From: CAVTPD01 sp963736575
GTDB lineage: Bacteria > Bacteroidota > Bacteroidia > Cytophagales > JAAEPT01
DNA length: 10,025 bases
Reading direction: 5' to 3'
Assembly (NCBI GenBank): GCA_963736575.1
Contig: CAVTPD010000004.1
Coordinates: 1-10,025 of the forward strand
In this document: positions 1 to 6,542 of the stretch, piece after piece
Layout of the letters: the number at the start of each line of letters is the position of its first letter
Numbering within the stretch: the first letter of the stretch is position 1
Notes under the pieces: model-generated
The model's database searches: none
Seen by the model: only the letters and a program-made list of their open reading frames with translations
Told to the model about the DNA's origin: nothing
Translations under genes and position numbers: made by a program

Positions 1-2
1 TT

Positions 3-26
3 TATGCTCATCCGTAATTATACCAG
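3..26 (+). repeat. Left terminal inverted repeat of the IS
   Basis: It starts TATGCTCATCCG and ends TACCAG. Against the reverse complement of 979-1002 it matches at 19 of 24 positions, and the match stops at position 3. It is presumably the transposase binding and cleavage end. The same end type recurs at 1473 and 1633. Confidence 0.8.
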
Positions 27-79
27 TCCGCAGATTGGTTGCGTAGCTTAGACCTAACTTGGTCATAAAAATCAATGCT

Positions 80-997
80 ATGAACATATTAGAATTTGTT
101 GATATATTTCCAGATGAGATCAGTTGTAAACTACATTTTAAACAAGTTAGAGAAACCCAAGTAGTGGTTTGCAAAAAATGTAAAAGCCACAAGCATTATT
201 GGTTAAAAGCTAAATATCAGTGGCAATGTGCCCATTGTGGATTTAGAACAACTCTTAAAAGCGGTACAATACTGGAAAGCAGTAACCTTCCTTTTAGAAA
301 ATGGTTTCTGGCTATGATGTTTATGAGTTTTTCTAAGAAAGGAATATCTGCCTGTGAACTTCAACGACAACTCAACCACTCCCGCTATGAAAGTATCTGG
401 AATATGATGCATAAAATTCGAGAAGCCATGGGTAAAAGAGATGACCTATATCAATTGCATGGAATGATTGAGTTTGATGAAGGTTATTTTGAAGTAGCTC
501 ATAAAAAGGGAAAGAAACTTAAACGAGGAAAAGGAAGCCAGAAGCAAAAAAATATAGCTACCATGGTTGAATCTACCCCGTTGGAAAACCCTGAAACAGG
601 TGTTAAAACCAAACATTGCAGGTACTATAAAATGAAAGTTTTGGATACTCAAAAATCAGAAAGTATAAATAAAGTCATTAAGGAAAATTTGAGTGAATTG
701 ACTATCGTATTTTCAGATAAAAGTAAAAGTTATGTAGATATAGCTGATTTTGTAGAAGGACACTACAGCGTGAAATCAGACAAAGAAACTACTAATGATA
801 CTTTAAAGTGGGTACACATCGCTATTTCTAATGCAAAGAGGAACTTCTTAGGTGTTTACCACAAGATCAGCGGTAAAAACCTTCAGAATTACATAAATGA
901 ATTTTGCTATAAGCTAAACAGAAGATATTTTGGAGAAAACCTTTTCAAAAGGCTCTTAATTGCTGTTTCCTATCCATACTGGCAACATTGCGGATAA
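80..997 (+). CDS. IS1595-family transposase, ISXO2-like DDE domain
   Basis: A 305-residue transposase that cuts and joins the ends of its own element. From the N-terminus, a zinc ribbon is visible as C31-x2-C34 and C50-x2-C53, followed by a helical DNA-binding region (about 65-120). The ISXO2-like RNase-H-fold catalytic domain has the first Asp in IEFDEGYF (D133) and the second in FSDKSKSY (D213). The third metal ligand is likely N251 in HIAISNAKR or E274 in YINEFCYKLNRR; this family uses either N or E. The frame stays open upstream to a TTG at 59, but ATG at 80 gives the usual family start MNILEF, so I chose 80. Length is normal and no frameshift is seen. Expression is probably low, as no clear promoter is visible. 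Confidence 0.9.
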   Translation: MNILEFVDIFPDEISCKLHFKQVRETQVVVCKKCKSHKHYWLKAKYQWQCAHCGFRTTLKSGTILESSNLPFRKWFLAMMFMSFSKKGISACELQRQLNHSRYESIWNMMHKIREAMGKRDDLYQLHGMIEFDEGYFEVAHKKGKKLKRGKGSQKQKNIATMVESTPLENPETGVKTKHCRYYKMKVLDTQKSESINKVIKENLSELTIVFSDKSKSYVDIADFVEGHYSVKSDKETTNDTLKWVHIAISNAKRNFLGVYHKISGKNLQNYINEFCYKLNRRYFGENLFKRLLIAVSYPYWQHCG

Positions 998-1002
998 GCA
1001 TA
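979..1002 (-). repeat. Right terminal inverted repeat of the IS
   Basis: Read on the minus strand it begins TATGCTTATCCGCAATG and ends GCCAG. It contains the transposase stop codon (TAA at 995-997), so the last few residues (WQHCG) are encoded by the repeat itself. It matches the left end of the MITE at 1473 at 22 of 25 positions, better than it matches its own partner. Confidence 0.8.
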
Positions 1003-1103
1003 TTCTTTTTATACTGAAAATGAATTCGGAAAGAAATCTTGAACAATGTCGGCTAGAGAGCTGCTTTATTTTTAACTTCAAGCTTGAAAAATTAGCCTTC
1101 TTA

Positions 1104-1460
1104 ATGAACCGTATATTTCCGTTTTCTATTCTGTTTTTAAGTCTTGTGTTTACTTCTTGCTACCGCTCTATTGAAATTGAAGGTTTTGACAGCGAACGCT
1201 GGAAAAAAGATACTGCCAAATGCCAAACCTACCGACCAGAGGCGGCAAAAATTCTGTTTGAACAACGCGACAAACTTATTGGTGAAAATGAAAGCATAGT
1301 TTTACAAACTTTAGGCCGACCAGAAGTTTATGAATTGGACAAACGAATGCATAAAAATCACCGCTTTGACATCAACGATTGTGCATCGGATTCTGCTTCT
1401 AAAAAACTTACGCTAGAATTTAACTCTATTGGTCAGTTGAGATTTGTGGAGATGGAGTGA
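1104..1460 (+). CDS. Small BamE-like outer-membrane lipoprotein (hypothetical)
   Basis: 118 residues. The N-terminus is a lipoprotein signal: MNR, a hydrophobic run, then a lipobox FTSC with the lipidated Cys at 19. The open frame extends back to 960 inside the IS, but the signal peptide fixes the start at ATG 1104. The mature part has a pattern W-x2-D-x3-C, then a helix and ENESIVLQTLGRPEVYEL, ending in a beta stretch LTLEFNSIGQLRFVEME. The 'short helix, LGRP, beta strands' pattern resembles SmpA/BamE-fold lipoproteins widespread in Bacteroidota; this is recognition by pattern only. It sits between the IS (ends 1002) and the MITE (starts 1473, 12 bases after the stop), so it may be a passenger or a bystander. 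Function unknown. Confidence 0.75.
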   Translation: MNRIFPFSILFLSLVFTSCYRSIEIEGFDSERWKKDTAKCQTYRPEAAKILFEQRDKLIGENESIVLQTLGRPEVYELDKRMHKNHRFDINDCASDSASKKLTLEFNSIGQLRFVEME

Positions 1461-1472
1461 CTTGAAAAACTT

Positions 1473-1633
1473 TATGATTGTCCGCAATGTTACCAGTAAT
1501 TAGTAGAATCATGATTTTACTAATTAAAAAAAACCCTTCCGAGCTTTTCTTCGAAAACCCCACCTTCCTTAGGAAGGAATTTCAGCATTAAACTGATCTG
1601 AAAATCTTTACTGGTAAGATAACGATTAGCATA
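1473..1633. mobile_element. MITE-like element with IS1595-type ends
   Basis: A 161-bp non-coding segment. Its left end (1473-1497, TATGATTGTCCGCAATG...CCAGT) matches the right end of the neighbouring IS at 22 of 25 positions. Its right end (1610-1633, minus strand, TATGCTAATCG...TTACCAGT) is again the same end type, about 19 of 25 with one gap. There is no ORF. The interior holds a CCTTCC-TTA-GGAAGG hairpin (1563-1577) and a weaker TTTTC-TTC-GAAAA stem (about 1545-1557). The flanks are A-rich: AAAAACTT before, and AAAAACGT overlapping the right end, giving a near but not exact duplication. It is best explained as a non-autonomous relative mobilised by an IS1595-type transposase. Confidence 0.65.
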
Positions 1634-1635
1634 AA

Positions 1636-1649
1636 AACGTCAACTGGGT
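1636..1649 (+). repeat. Copy 1 of a short motif, AACGTCAACTGGGT
   Basis: It lies just outside the MITE right end and 35 bases upstream of the ATG at 1685. It matches the motif at 2289-2302 and (inverted) 2957-2970 at 11 and 12 of 14 positions. It could be a shared regulatory site or a repeat remnant; see findings. Confidence 0.3.
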
Positions 1650-1684
1650 ATTATTAAAATCAACTTTTTATAATATATTTCAGT

Positions 1685-2155
1685 ATGAAAACTTTTTATA
1701 ATGGTGTTATTCTTGGCGGTCAAACTATAGGTTTTTTATCCATAATCTTGGTTTTAGGTGGGCTGCTTACTTTCTTAGGTTTTAACGAAAATTCAGATTC
1801 CGAATTTATTGGAATCGCTCTTATACTCTTTTGGGCAATTTTGATATTTAGATACAGAGGGGTTGAATTAGATCTGGAGAATAAAACTGTCCGGCCATTT
1901 ATATCTTACATAGGAATTAAAGTCGGTAAAAAAAGGAATGCAAATGAGTTTCGTTTTTATTCAGTTAAAAACCTAAGAACAAATCACAATTATACTATTT
2001 CTAGTATTTCTAGCTCCTATGAAACAAATTCAACAGCCTTAATATTGTATGATTCTGTTAACGAAGATGAATTGATTGTTACAAAAAACGATATTGAGGA
2101 ACTAGAAGCTTTAGGAAAAGAAATAAGCGAAAAATTATCTATCCCAAGAAAATGA
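1685..2155 (+). CDS. Hypothetical two-helix membrane protein with cytosolic PH-like C-terminus
   Basis: 156 residues. Two hydrophobic segments (about 8-33 and 41-56) are separated by a short acidic loop (NENSDSE). Then comes a soluble part beginning YRGVELDLENKTVRPF...GIKVGKK. That 'GVELD-EN-K-V-R, GIK-GK' pattern, alternating beta strands and a C-terminal helix (NDIEELEALGKEISEKL) resemble small bacterial PH-like membrane proteins common in flavobacteria. No enzyme motif is visible. ATG 1685 is the first start after the MITE. The stop overlaps the next mini-gene by ATGA (2152-2155), so the two are probably translated together. Function unknown. Confidence 0.7.
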   Translation: MKTFYNGVILGGQTIGFLSIILVLGGLLTFLGFNENSDSEFIGIALILFWAILIFRYRGVELDLENKTVRPFISYIGIKVGKKRNANEFRFYSVKNLRTNHNYTISSISSSYETNSTALILYDSVNEDELIVTKNDIEELEALGKEISEKLSIPRK

Positions 2156-2307
2156 TACCTAGAACAAATCCAAGTAAAAAAATAACAATTGATGAACTTA
2201 ATCACAGAATTGATATTGCTGAAGAAGGTTTCAAAAACGGTAGATACAAGACGACAAAAGAACTATTGAAAAAAATTTTAATTGCTAAAATGTCAACGAG
2301 GTCTTAG
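2152..2307 (+). CDS. 51-aa antitoxin-like mini-protein, possibly an orphan
   Basis: Its ATG shares ATGA with the stop of the preceding gene. The product is basic. The stretch ITIDELNHRIDIAEEGFKNG (residues 11-30) and the following RYKTTKELLKK look like the toxin-binding half of antitoxins paired with ParE/RelE toxins in Bacteroidota (pattern EEL-x2-RI-x2-AE-x-D/G-F-x-NG-R-x-T-x2-EL). It also resembles the C-terminal half of the antitoxin at 9584-9808 (SKEDIINRANLSEIAFQNGK). No toxin gene follows. Its last codons (MSTRS) coincide with the repeat motif at 2289-2302. It could be a decayed antitoxin, a domain borrowed for another purpose, or a chance ORF. Confidence 0.5.
   Translation: MIPRTNPSKKITIDELNHRIDIAEEGFKNGRYKTTKELLKKILIAKMSTRS
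2289..2302 (+). repeat. Copy 2 of a short motif, AATGTCAACGAGGT
   Basis: It covers the last codons of the 51-aa ORF and ends 26 bases before the ATG at 2329. It is 13 of 14 identical, in inverted orientation, to 2957-2970. The two copies therefore bracket the glycan-binding gene, with similarity continuing a few bases (TCTTAGCTA versus TTT-GCTA). Confidence 0.45.
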
Positions 2308-2328
2308 CTATTTATTCATAAACTTATC

Positions 2329-2952
2329 ATGAAAAAAACAATCCTTTTTTTTGTTAGTACGCTGCTACTTTTCCATTTTTTTAGCTTTCAAAATAACATC
2401 CCTAAGCTTAAAATGAAGCTAAGTGAAACAGATACTATTGGTACTATTGAAGAAGAAACTTGTTTTGGCTGTGGTGATTGCAGCGTATACTGTCTTCTAG
2501 ATGGGAATTTTACATTAACATCATCTAGCCAATTGTCTTCCCAAGGAAAAAACACCTATTCTATAGACAATATTAATGACTACAATCTAAAAACGGCATG
2601 GGTAGAAGGTGTGAAAACTAATGGTGTTGGCGAATGGATTCAATTCAATTTCAAGACAGGCATAACTGTAGTTCAACTAAATGGTATTTATCTCTTTAAT
2701 GGCTACAGAAAAGACCTAAAAACTTGGGAAAACAATAGCCGAATAAAAGAGCTTAAAATGATAGTTAATGGAAATGATTATGCCTTTTTAGAACTTCATG
2801 ATTCTTACAAATATCAATCTACTGACTTTCCTGAATTAGACTTGAAAGATTTAAAAACAATTCGATTTGAAATTACGGAGGTACATAAAGGAGATAAATA
2901 TTCTGATGTAGCTTTGTCTGAACTTAAGTTTAATGGAATTCATCATCACTAG
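2329..2952 (+). CDS. Secreted protein with NADase-type glycan-binding (discoidin-like) domain
   Basis: 207 residues. MKK plus a hydrophobic run (about 4-20) is a signal peptide. There is no lipobox, so it is probably exported to the periplasm or surface. A cysteine cluster (C45, C48, C51, C55 in CFGCGDCSVYC) precedes the domain and could hold disulfides or a metal. Residues about 60-205 carry the pattern of the NADase-type glycan-binding domain: YSIDNINDYNLKTAWVEG (77-94), GVGEWIQFNF (99-108), NGYRK (124-128), W133-x2-NNSR (133-138), a helix/strand region, and YSDVALSELKF (191-201). No catalytic NADase part is present. The protein ends in HHH. Its stop codon overlaps the menE stop on the opposite strand (CTAG, 2949-2952), with no room for a terminator between them. 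The ligand is unknown; sugar binding is inferred from the family. Confidence 0.75.
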   Translation: MKKTILFFVSTLLLFHFFSFQNNIPKLKMKLSETDTIGTIEEETCFGCGDCSVYCLLDGNFTLTSSSQLSSQGKNTYSIDNINDYNLKTAWVEGVKTNGVGEWIQFNFKTGITVVQLNGIYLFNGYRKDLKTWENNSRIKELKMIVNGNDYAFLELHDSYKYQSTDFPELDLKDLKTIRFEITEVHKGDKYSDVALSELKFNGIHHH

Positions 2953-3974
2953 CAAAACCTCGTTGACGTTAAAATCCGATCCACCTTACCGCTTTCTGTC
3001 CATTTAAAAGCATCTAGTTTATATACTTTTTTGGGTTTTACATAGGTGGGTAATTCAGCTAACCATTCTTCCTGAAAACAGCTGGGGTTTTCTAAATACA
3101 AGACTACCTTTTCGCCAAAATCATTATCCTTTTCGGAAGTAATAAAGAAATGACAATGCTCGCCGTTTTTGCTAAAAAGGGTTTCTAGTTTACGTTCTAA
3201 TTCTTCCGGGTGAATTTTTATACCACCAGAATTTATGACAAAATCGGCCCTGCCTTTCCATATAAAAGAATTGTAATCGGTAAATTCTACTACATCATTG
3301 GTGATAATATCTTCATCTGAAAGTAGCGTTCTAATCACCAAACAACCACGCTTATCTAAATGACTGGTTGTTCCGTGTAAAAATTTAAAATCACGTTCAG
3401 ATATATGCTTTAAGGCAATGTGCGAAACCGTCTCCGTCATTCCATAGGTTTCGAAAGCATCTACTCCTAAATCAATCAGCTGTTGTCTTTCTGTTCTTAA
3501 TAAAGGCGCTCCGCCAATAATTAAATCACGGATGAAGGAGAATTTTTCGGGGGTTTCCTCTAAAATAGTTTTCACTTGGTAAGGAACCATGGCGGCAAAA
3601 GCAACTTCCGTATGAATGTCTTTTAAAGGATTGGATTTTGGTTCTACGAGTAGTAAATCCATTTGTGCCATTAGTGCCCGTACAATCATCATTACCCCGG
3701 CTACCCGATCTACACCCAAACACAACAAGGCTGTTTTTCCGGCGTGCAAATTAAAAAACCGAATGGTAGCTTCGGCACTCATTCGCATTTGCTCTTTAGT
3801 AATGGTAATGGCTTTTGGTTTGCCCGTTGACCCTGAAGTATGAAGGATATATTCTTCTTCTTTCGATTTCCAAAATTTTAGAAACGCTTGCACGTGTTGT
3901 GCGGTTTCACTTTCAAAATTTTCTTTCAGAAACTGATCTGAAGAAAACACATCTTTATTTATAGTAATATTCAT
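2949..3974 (-). CDS. menE: o-succinylbenzoate--CoA ligase (MenE)
   Basis: An adenylate-forming enzyme that activates o-succinylbenzoate with ATP and couples it to CoA in menaquinone synthesis (cytosol). Motifs: the ATP-binding loop HTSGSTGKPK (45-54), an LIIGGAPL strand (151-158), the adenine-binding TYGMTETVSHIA (176-187), the hinge region KGRADFVINSGGIKIHPEELE (240-260) and the C-terminal lysine motif TESGKVDR (326-333, K330). At 341 residues it is short compared with MenE of Bacillus but normal for Bacteroidota, which lack much of the N-terminal lobe. ATG 3974 gives MNITINK. It is downstream of menB but separated by a terminator. The tail after GKVDR (ILTSTRFC) coincides with a repeat motif and may have been altered by a neighbouring rearrangement. 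menC and menA are not between menB and menE. Confidence 0.92.
   Translation of the reverse strand: MNITINKDVFSSDQFLKENFESETAQHVQAFLKFWKSKEEEYILHTSGSTGKPKAITITKEQMRMSAEATIRFFNLHAGKTALLCLGVDRVAGVMMIVRALMAQMDLLLVEPKSNPLKDIHTEVAFAAMVPYQVKTILEETPEKFSFIRDLIIGGAPLLRTERQQLIDLGVDAFETYGMTETVSHIALKHISERDFKFLHGTTSHLDKRGCLVIRTLLSDEDIITNDVVEFTDYNSFIWKGRADFVINSGGIKIHPEELERKLETLFSKNGEHCHFFITSEKDNDFGEKVVLYLENPSCFQEEWLAELPTYVKPKKVYKLDAFKWTESGKVDRILTSTRFC
2957..2970 (-). repeat. Copy 3 (inverted) of the motif, AACGTCAACGAGGT
   Basis: On the minus strand this is inside the menE 3' end and encodes the final TSTR of ILTSTRFC. It is 13 of 14 identical to 2289-2302, forming an inverted pair about 650 bp apart around the glycan-binding gene. 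Confidence 0.45.
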
Positions 3975-4011
3975 GGTTTAAATTATCCGCAGCAGCATTA
4001 CGGTTTCCCTT

Positions 4012-4049
4012 AAAACAAAAGACCTTTCAAGCGCAAACTTGAAAGGTCT
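4012..4049 (-). terminator. Intrinsic terminator after menB
   Basis: On the minus strand, a perfect 12-bp stem (arms 4038-4049 and 4020-4031, AGACCTTTCAAG) with a 6-base loop is followed by TTTTGTTTT. It lies 23 bases past the menB stop and 38 bases before the menE start. It would end or reduce the menI-F-D-B transcript before menE. On the plus strand no T-tract follows, so it acts one way. Confidence 0.85.
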
Positions 4050-4072
4050 AAATATAACTACAATTACTTTTT

Positions 4073-4897
4073 TTATGGGAATTTAGGATATTGTTTGAAA
4101 TCCGGATCTCTTTTTTCTAAAAAGGCATGTTTTCCTTCTTGTGCTTCTTCCATTAAATAATACATTAAGGTAGCATCTCCTGCAAACTCCATTAAACCAC
4201 GTTGTCCGTCTAGTTCCGCATTAAGACCTCTTTTTATCATTCTAAGTGCCATTGGGCTGCGCTTCATTATTGTTCGGCTCCATTCAACAGTAGTTTCTTC
4301 TAATTTTTCCAAAGGAACTACTTTGTTCACCATGCCCATATCTTCGGCTTCTTTGGCGGTGTATTGCTCACACAAGAACCATATTTCTCTGGCTTTCTTC
4401 TGCCCTACGTGTCTGGCCAAATACGAAGAACCAAAACCGGCATCAAAACTACCCACTTTAGGACCTGTTTGTCCAAAACGTGCGTTATCCGAAGCAATAG
4501 TTAAATCGCAAACTACGTGTAAAACATGTCCGCCACCAATAGCATAACCATTTACCATGGCAATCACGGGCTTAGGAATTTCACGGATTTTCTTGTGCAG
4601 GTCTAATACGTTTAATCTAGGAACTCCGTCTTCACCAATGTAACCACCGGTTCCTTTTACGTTTTGATCCCCACCAGAACAGAATGCTTTGTCTCCAATT
4701 CCAGTAAAAACTACTACATAAACATCGGAACGTTCACGAGCAATGTCCATCGCCTCTAACATTTCAATGTTTGTCTCCGGACGGAACGCGTTGTACACCT
4801 CTGGACGATTGATGGTGATTTTTGCAATCCCTTCAAAAAATTCAAATTTGATGTCTTTATATTCTTTTATGGTTTCCCATGCAAATTTAGATTCCAT
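4073..4897 (-). CDS. menB: 1,4-dihydroxy-2-naphthoyl-CoA synthase (MenB)
   Basis: A crotonase-fold enzyme that cyclises o-succinylbenzoyl-CoA to DHNA-CoA. It tracks E. coli MenB closely: NRPEVYNAFRP (30-40), FCSGGDQ oxyanion region (72-78), GYAIGGGH (117-124), FGQTGPKVGSFDAGFGSSYLAR split around 141-162, and KKAREIWFLC (167-176). Q143-T144-G145 and W173 correspond to the residues that bind the catalytic bicarbonate in the E. coli enzyme (Q154, T155, G156, W184), so this is a bicarbonate-dependent (type I) MenB. The frame is open to an ATG at 4921, but ATG 4897 gives MESKFAWETIKEY, the usual N-terminus and length (274 aa). It overlaps the menD end by 11 bp, implying coupling. Confidence 0.95.
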   Translation of the reverse strand: MESKFAWETIKEYKDIKFEFFEGIAKITINRPEVYNAFRPETNIEMLEAMDIARERSDVYVVVFTGIGDKAFCSGGDQNVKGTGGYIGEDGVPRLNVLDLHKKIREIPKPVIAMVNGYAIGGGHVLHVVCDLTIASDNARFGQTGPKVGSFDAGFGSSYLARHVGQKKAREIWFLCEQYTAKEAEDMGMVNKVVPLEKLEETTVEWSRTIMKRSPMALRMIKRGLNAELDGQRGLMEFAGDATLMYYLMEEAQEGKHAFLEKRDPDFKQYPKFP

Positions 4898-6542
4898 GTG
4901 CAAGCTGTTTAAATTGTTCAAATATTGTTTTATTATTTTCTCTAGTCGTAAATACTTCCATTAAAACCGGTTCTTCTTGCGGTTTATAAAAATCGGCTAA
5001 GACTTCCGTTAATGCTTCTTCGGTAGTAACTTTTTCGTATTTCATTCCAAATTCCATGGCGGCAAACTTGGCTGTATTTCTTTGTTTGGTAACAAAAAAT
5101 TCGTCTAATTCTTTCTGAGAAGACGGACCTTTTATCATATCAAAAATTCCACCGCCACCATTGTTCAGCAAAATAATACGGAAATTGTTTTTTACATAAT
5201 TGTTCCAGAAAGCATTTCGGTCGTAAAAGAAAGAAAGATCTCCGGTAAGCAAAACATTTAGGTTATCGCATTTTAAAGAAACACCAACTGCTGTACTGCT
5301 GCTGCCGTCAATGCCACTTGTTCCGCGGTTGGCAAATATTTTTTTTGCTTTTAAATCGAAGAAGTTGGCATAACGCACCGACATAGAATTGGCTAAATGC
5401 AAATTAGCTGTAGGCGGCATTTTTTTCATGCTCTCAAATACTGCTTTAAACTCCCCAAAAGGGGCTTCATTTAAAAACTGAATTAATTTTTTAGACGTGC
5501 GGCTTTCAGCGCTTTGCCAGTGGTTTAGATACGTTTCTTCGGACTGAACATTTACTTTAGAAAAGAAATATTCAGCTGTACATGGTATTTCTGTGGTTAA
5601 TTTCTGAAAAACATCATTAGCCGGAAGTTTTTTGCCAATATGCCAATGCTCTGCTTTCGATTTTCTTAAAAAGAGTTTTAAGTTTTTAGAAAGAATAGCA
5701 CCACCAAATGAAATGATTAATTCCGGTTCTAAAAGCGCTAATGCATTTTCTGAACGAGAAGGCGAAAGCACAATATCATGTTGCCGAACCGTATAAATTC
5801 CATGCGGAATATTAGAAAGGTTTTCAGCCACCATTGGGCTGGGTAAATTCTTTAATTTTTGCTGAAAAACAGGATTAAAATCGCCCTGACCAGCTACAAT
5901 TAATATTTTACTAAACCGAGAAATATGTCTTCGTAAAGCATCTAAAACGTCATCAGAAATGTGATTTTCTATAGGTATGCGTTTGATTACTTTTACGTCA
6001 GCATTAAATTCAACTTCTTCTTCGGAAGGATAAAAAGGTTCTCTAAACGGAATATTAATATGCACCGGACCTTTGTCAAAAAAGGCGGTATTATAAGCTT
6101 CTGAAACTTTTCGGTAAAACTCCCATTCTACATCTTTCGGTTCGTAATGGGAAGGTAATTTATACGACTTTAGAATATGGTTTCTAAATACGTCTTCCTG
6201 CCGAATGGTTTGACCGTCTCCCTGATCAATCCATTCCGGTGGGCGATCTGCGGTTAAAACCAATAAGGGAATATTTTGATAATACGCTTCTGAAATGGCT
6301 GGGTAGAAATTTAACGCTGCCGAACCACTGGTACAGACCAAAACCGTTGGCTGACCTTTTTTCTGAGCCATCCCTAAGGCTATAAATGCAGCGCTGCGTT
6401 CGTCACTAATGCTGTAACAGTTAATTTTAGGGTGTCGGTTAAAGGCCACTAATAAAGGGGCGCATCTAGATCCCGGACATAGAACCGCATCTTTTACCCC
6501 TAATTGAACCAATACTTCTGCTATATTCCAAATGGGTTTCAC
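4887..6542 (-). CDS. menD: SEPHCHC synthase (MenD), thiamine-diphosphate dependent
   Basis: Condenses isochorismate with 2-oxoglutarate to 2-succinyl-5-enolpyruvyl-6-hydroxy-3-cyclohexene-1-carboxylate, the first committed menaquinone step. The full 551-residue three-domain ThDP enzyme is visible. The N-terminal PYR domain has CPGSR (22-26) and SISDERSAAF (44-53), where E48 activates the cofactor, plus LTADRPPE (96-103). A central domain (about 190-350) follows. The C-terminal PP domain has NRGTSGIDGS (405-414) and the metal/diphosphate motif GDLSFFYDRNAFWNN (434-448) ending in LLNNGGGGIF (458-467). The start codon is GTG (6542). It forms GTGA with the menF stop, which fixes the start and implies translational coupling. 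Confidence 0.95.
   Translation of the reverse strand: MKPIWNIAEVLVQLGVKDAVLCPGSRCAPLLVAFNRHPKINCYSISDERSAAFIALGMAQKKGQPTVLVCTSGSAALNFYPAISEAYYQNIPLLVLTADRPPEWIDQGDGQTIRQEDVFRNHILKSYKLPSHYEPKDVEWEFYRKVSEAYNTAFFDKGPVHINIPFREPFYPSEEEVEFNADVKVIKRIPIENHISDDVLDALRRHISRFSKILIVAGQGDFNPVFQQKLKNLPSPMVAENLSNIPHGIYTVRQHDIVLSPSRSENALALLEPELIISFGGAILSKNLKLFLRKSKAEHWHIGKKLPANDVFQKLTTEIPCTAEYFFSKVNVQSEETYLNHWQSAESRTSKKLIQFLNEAPFGEFKAVFESMKKMPPTANLHLANSMSVRYANFFDLKAKKIFANRGTSGIDGSSSTAVGVSLKCDNLNVLLTGDLSFFYDRNAFWNNYVKNNFRIILLNNGGGGIFDMIKGPSSQKELDEFFVTKQRNTAKFAAMEFGMKYEKVTTEEALTEVLADFYKPQEEPVLMEVFTTRENNKTIFEQFKQLAHGI

Larger units (their letters stand above)
3..1002 (+). mobile_element. Complete IS1595-family (ISXO2-like) insertion sequence
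   Basis: A 1.0-kb element is bounded by imperfect terminal inverted repeats (3-26 and 979-1002, 19 of 24 positions identical) and filled by one transposase gene whose stop codon lies inside the right repeat. Size, single ORF and ORF position fit the IS1595 family, which normally makes 8-bp target duplications. The right flank 1003-1010 is TTCTTTTT. Only two flanking bases (TT) are visible on the left; they agree with the end of that octamer but prove nothing. The reading frame is undamaged, so the element may still be active. Its exact ends are inferred from where the inverted-repeat match stops. Confidence 0.85.

Noticed and set aside
1077..1088. TTCAAGCTTGAA palindrome before the lipoprotein gene
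   Set aside because: A short 12-bp palindrome with no second site or promoter context; not distinguishable from chance.
1636..2970. Integron-like cassette sites (attC) around the small genes
   Set aside because: The repeated motif lacks the GTTRRRY/RYYYAAC core pair and the long imperfect hairpin of attC, and no integrase is in view.
3984..3992. TTATCCGCA near the menE start resembles part of the IS end
   Set aside because: Only nine bases match and the rest of the end (TATGC, CCAG) is absent. A 9-base match is expected by chance on this scale.
3975..4012. Promoter for menE with TTTTG and TAATTTAA boxes
   Set aside because: The spacing is about 30 bases, too long for a Bacteroidota -33/-7 promoter, and the -7 match is only 6 of 8.
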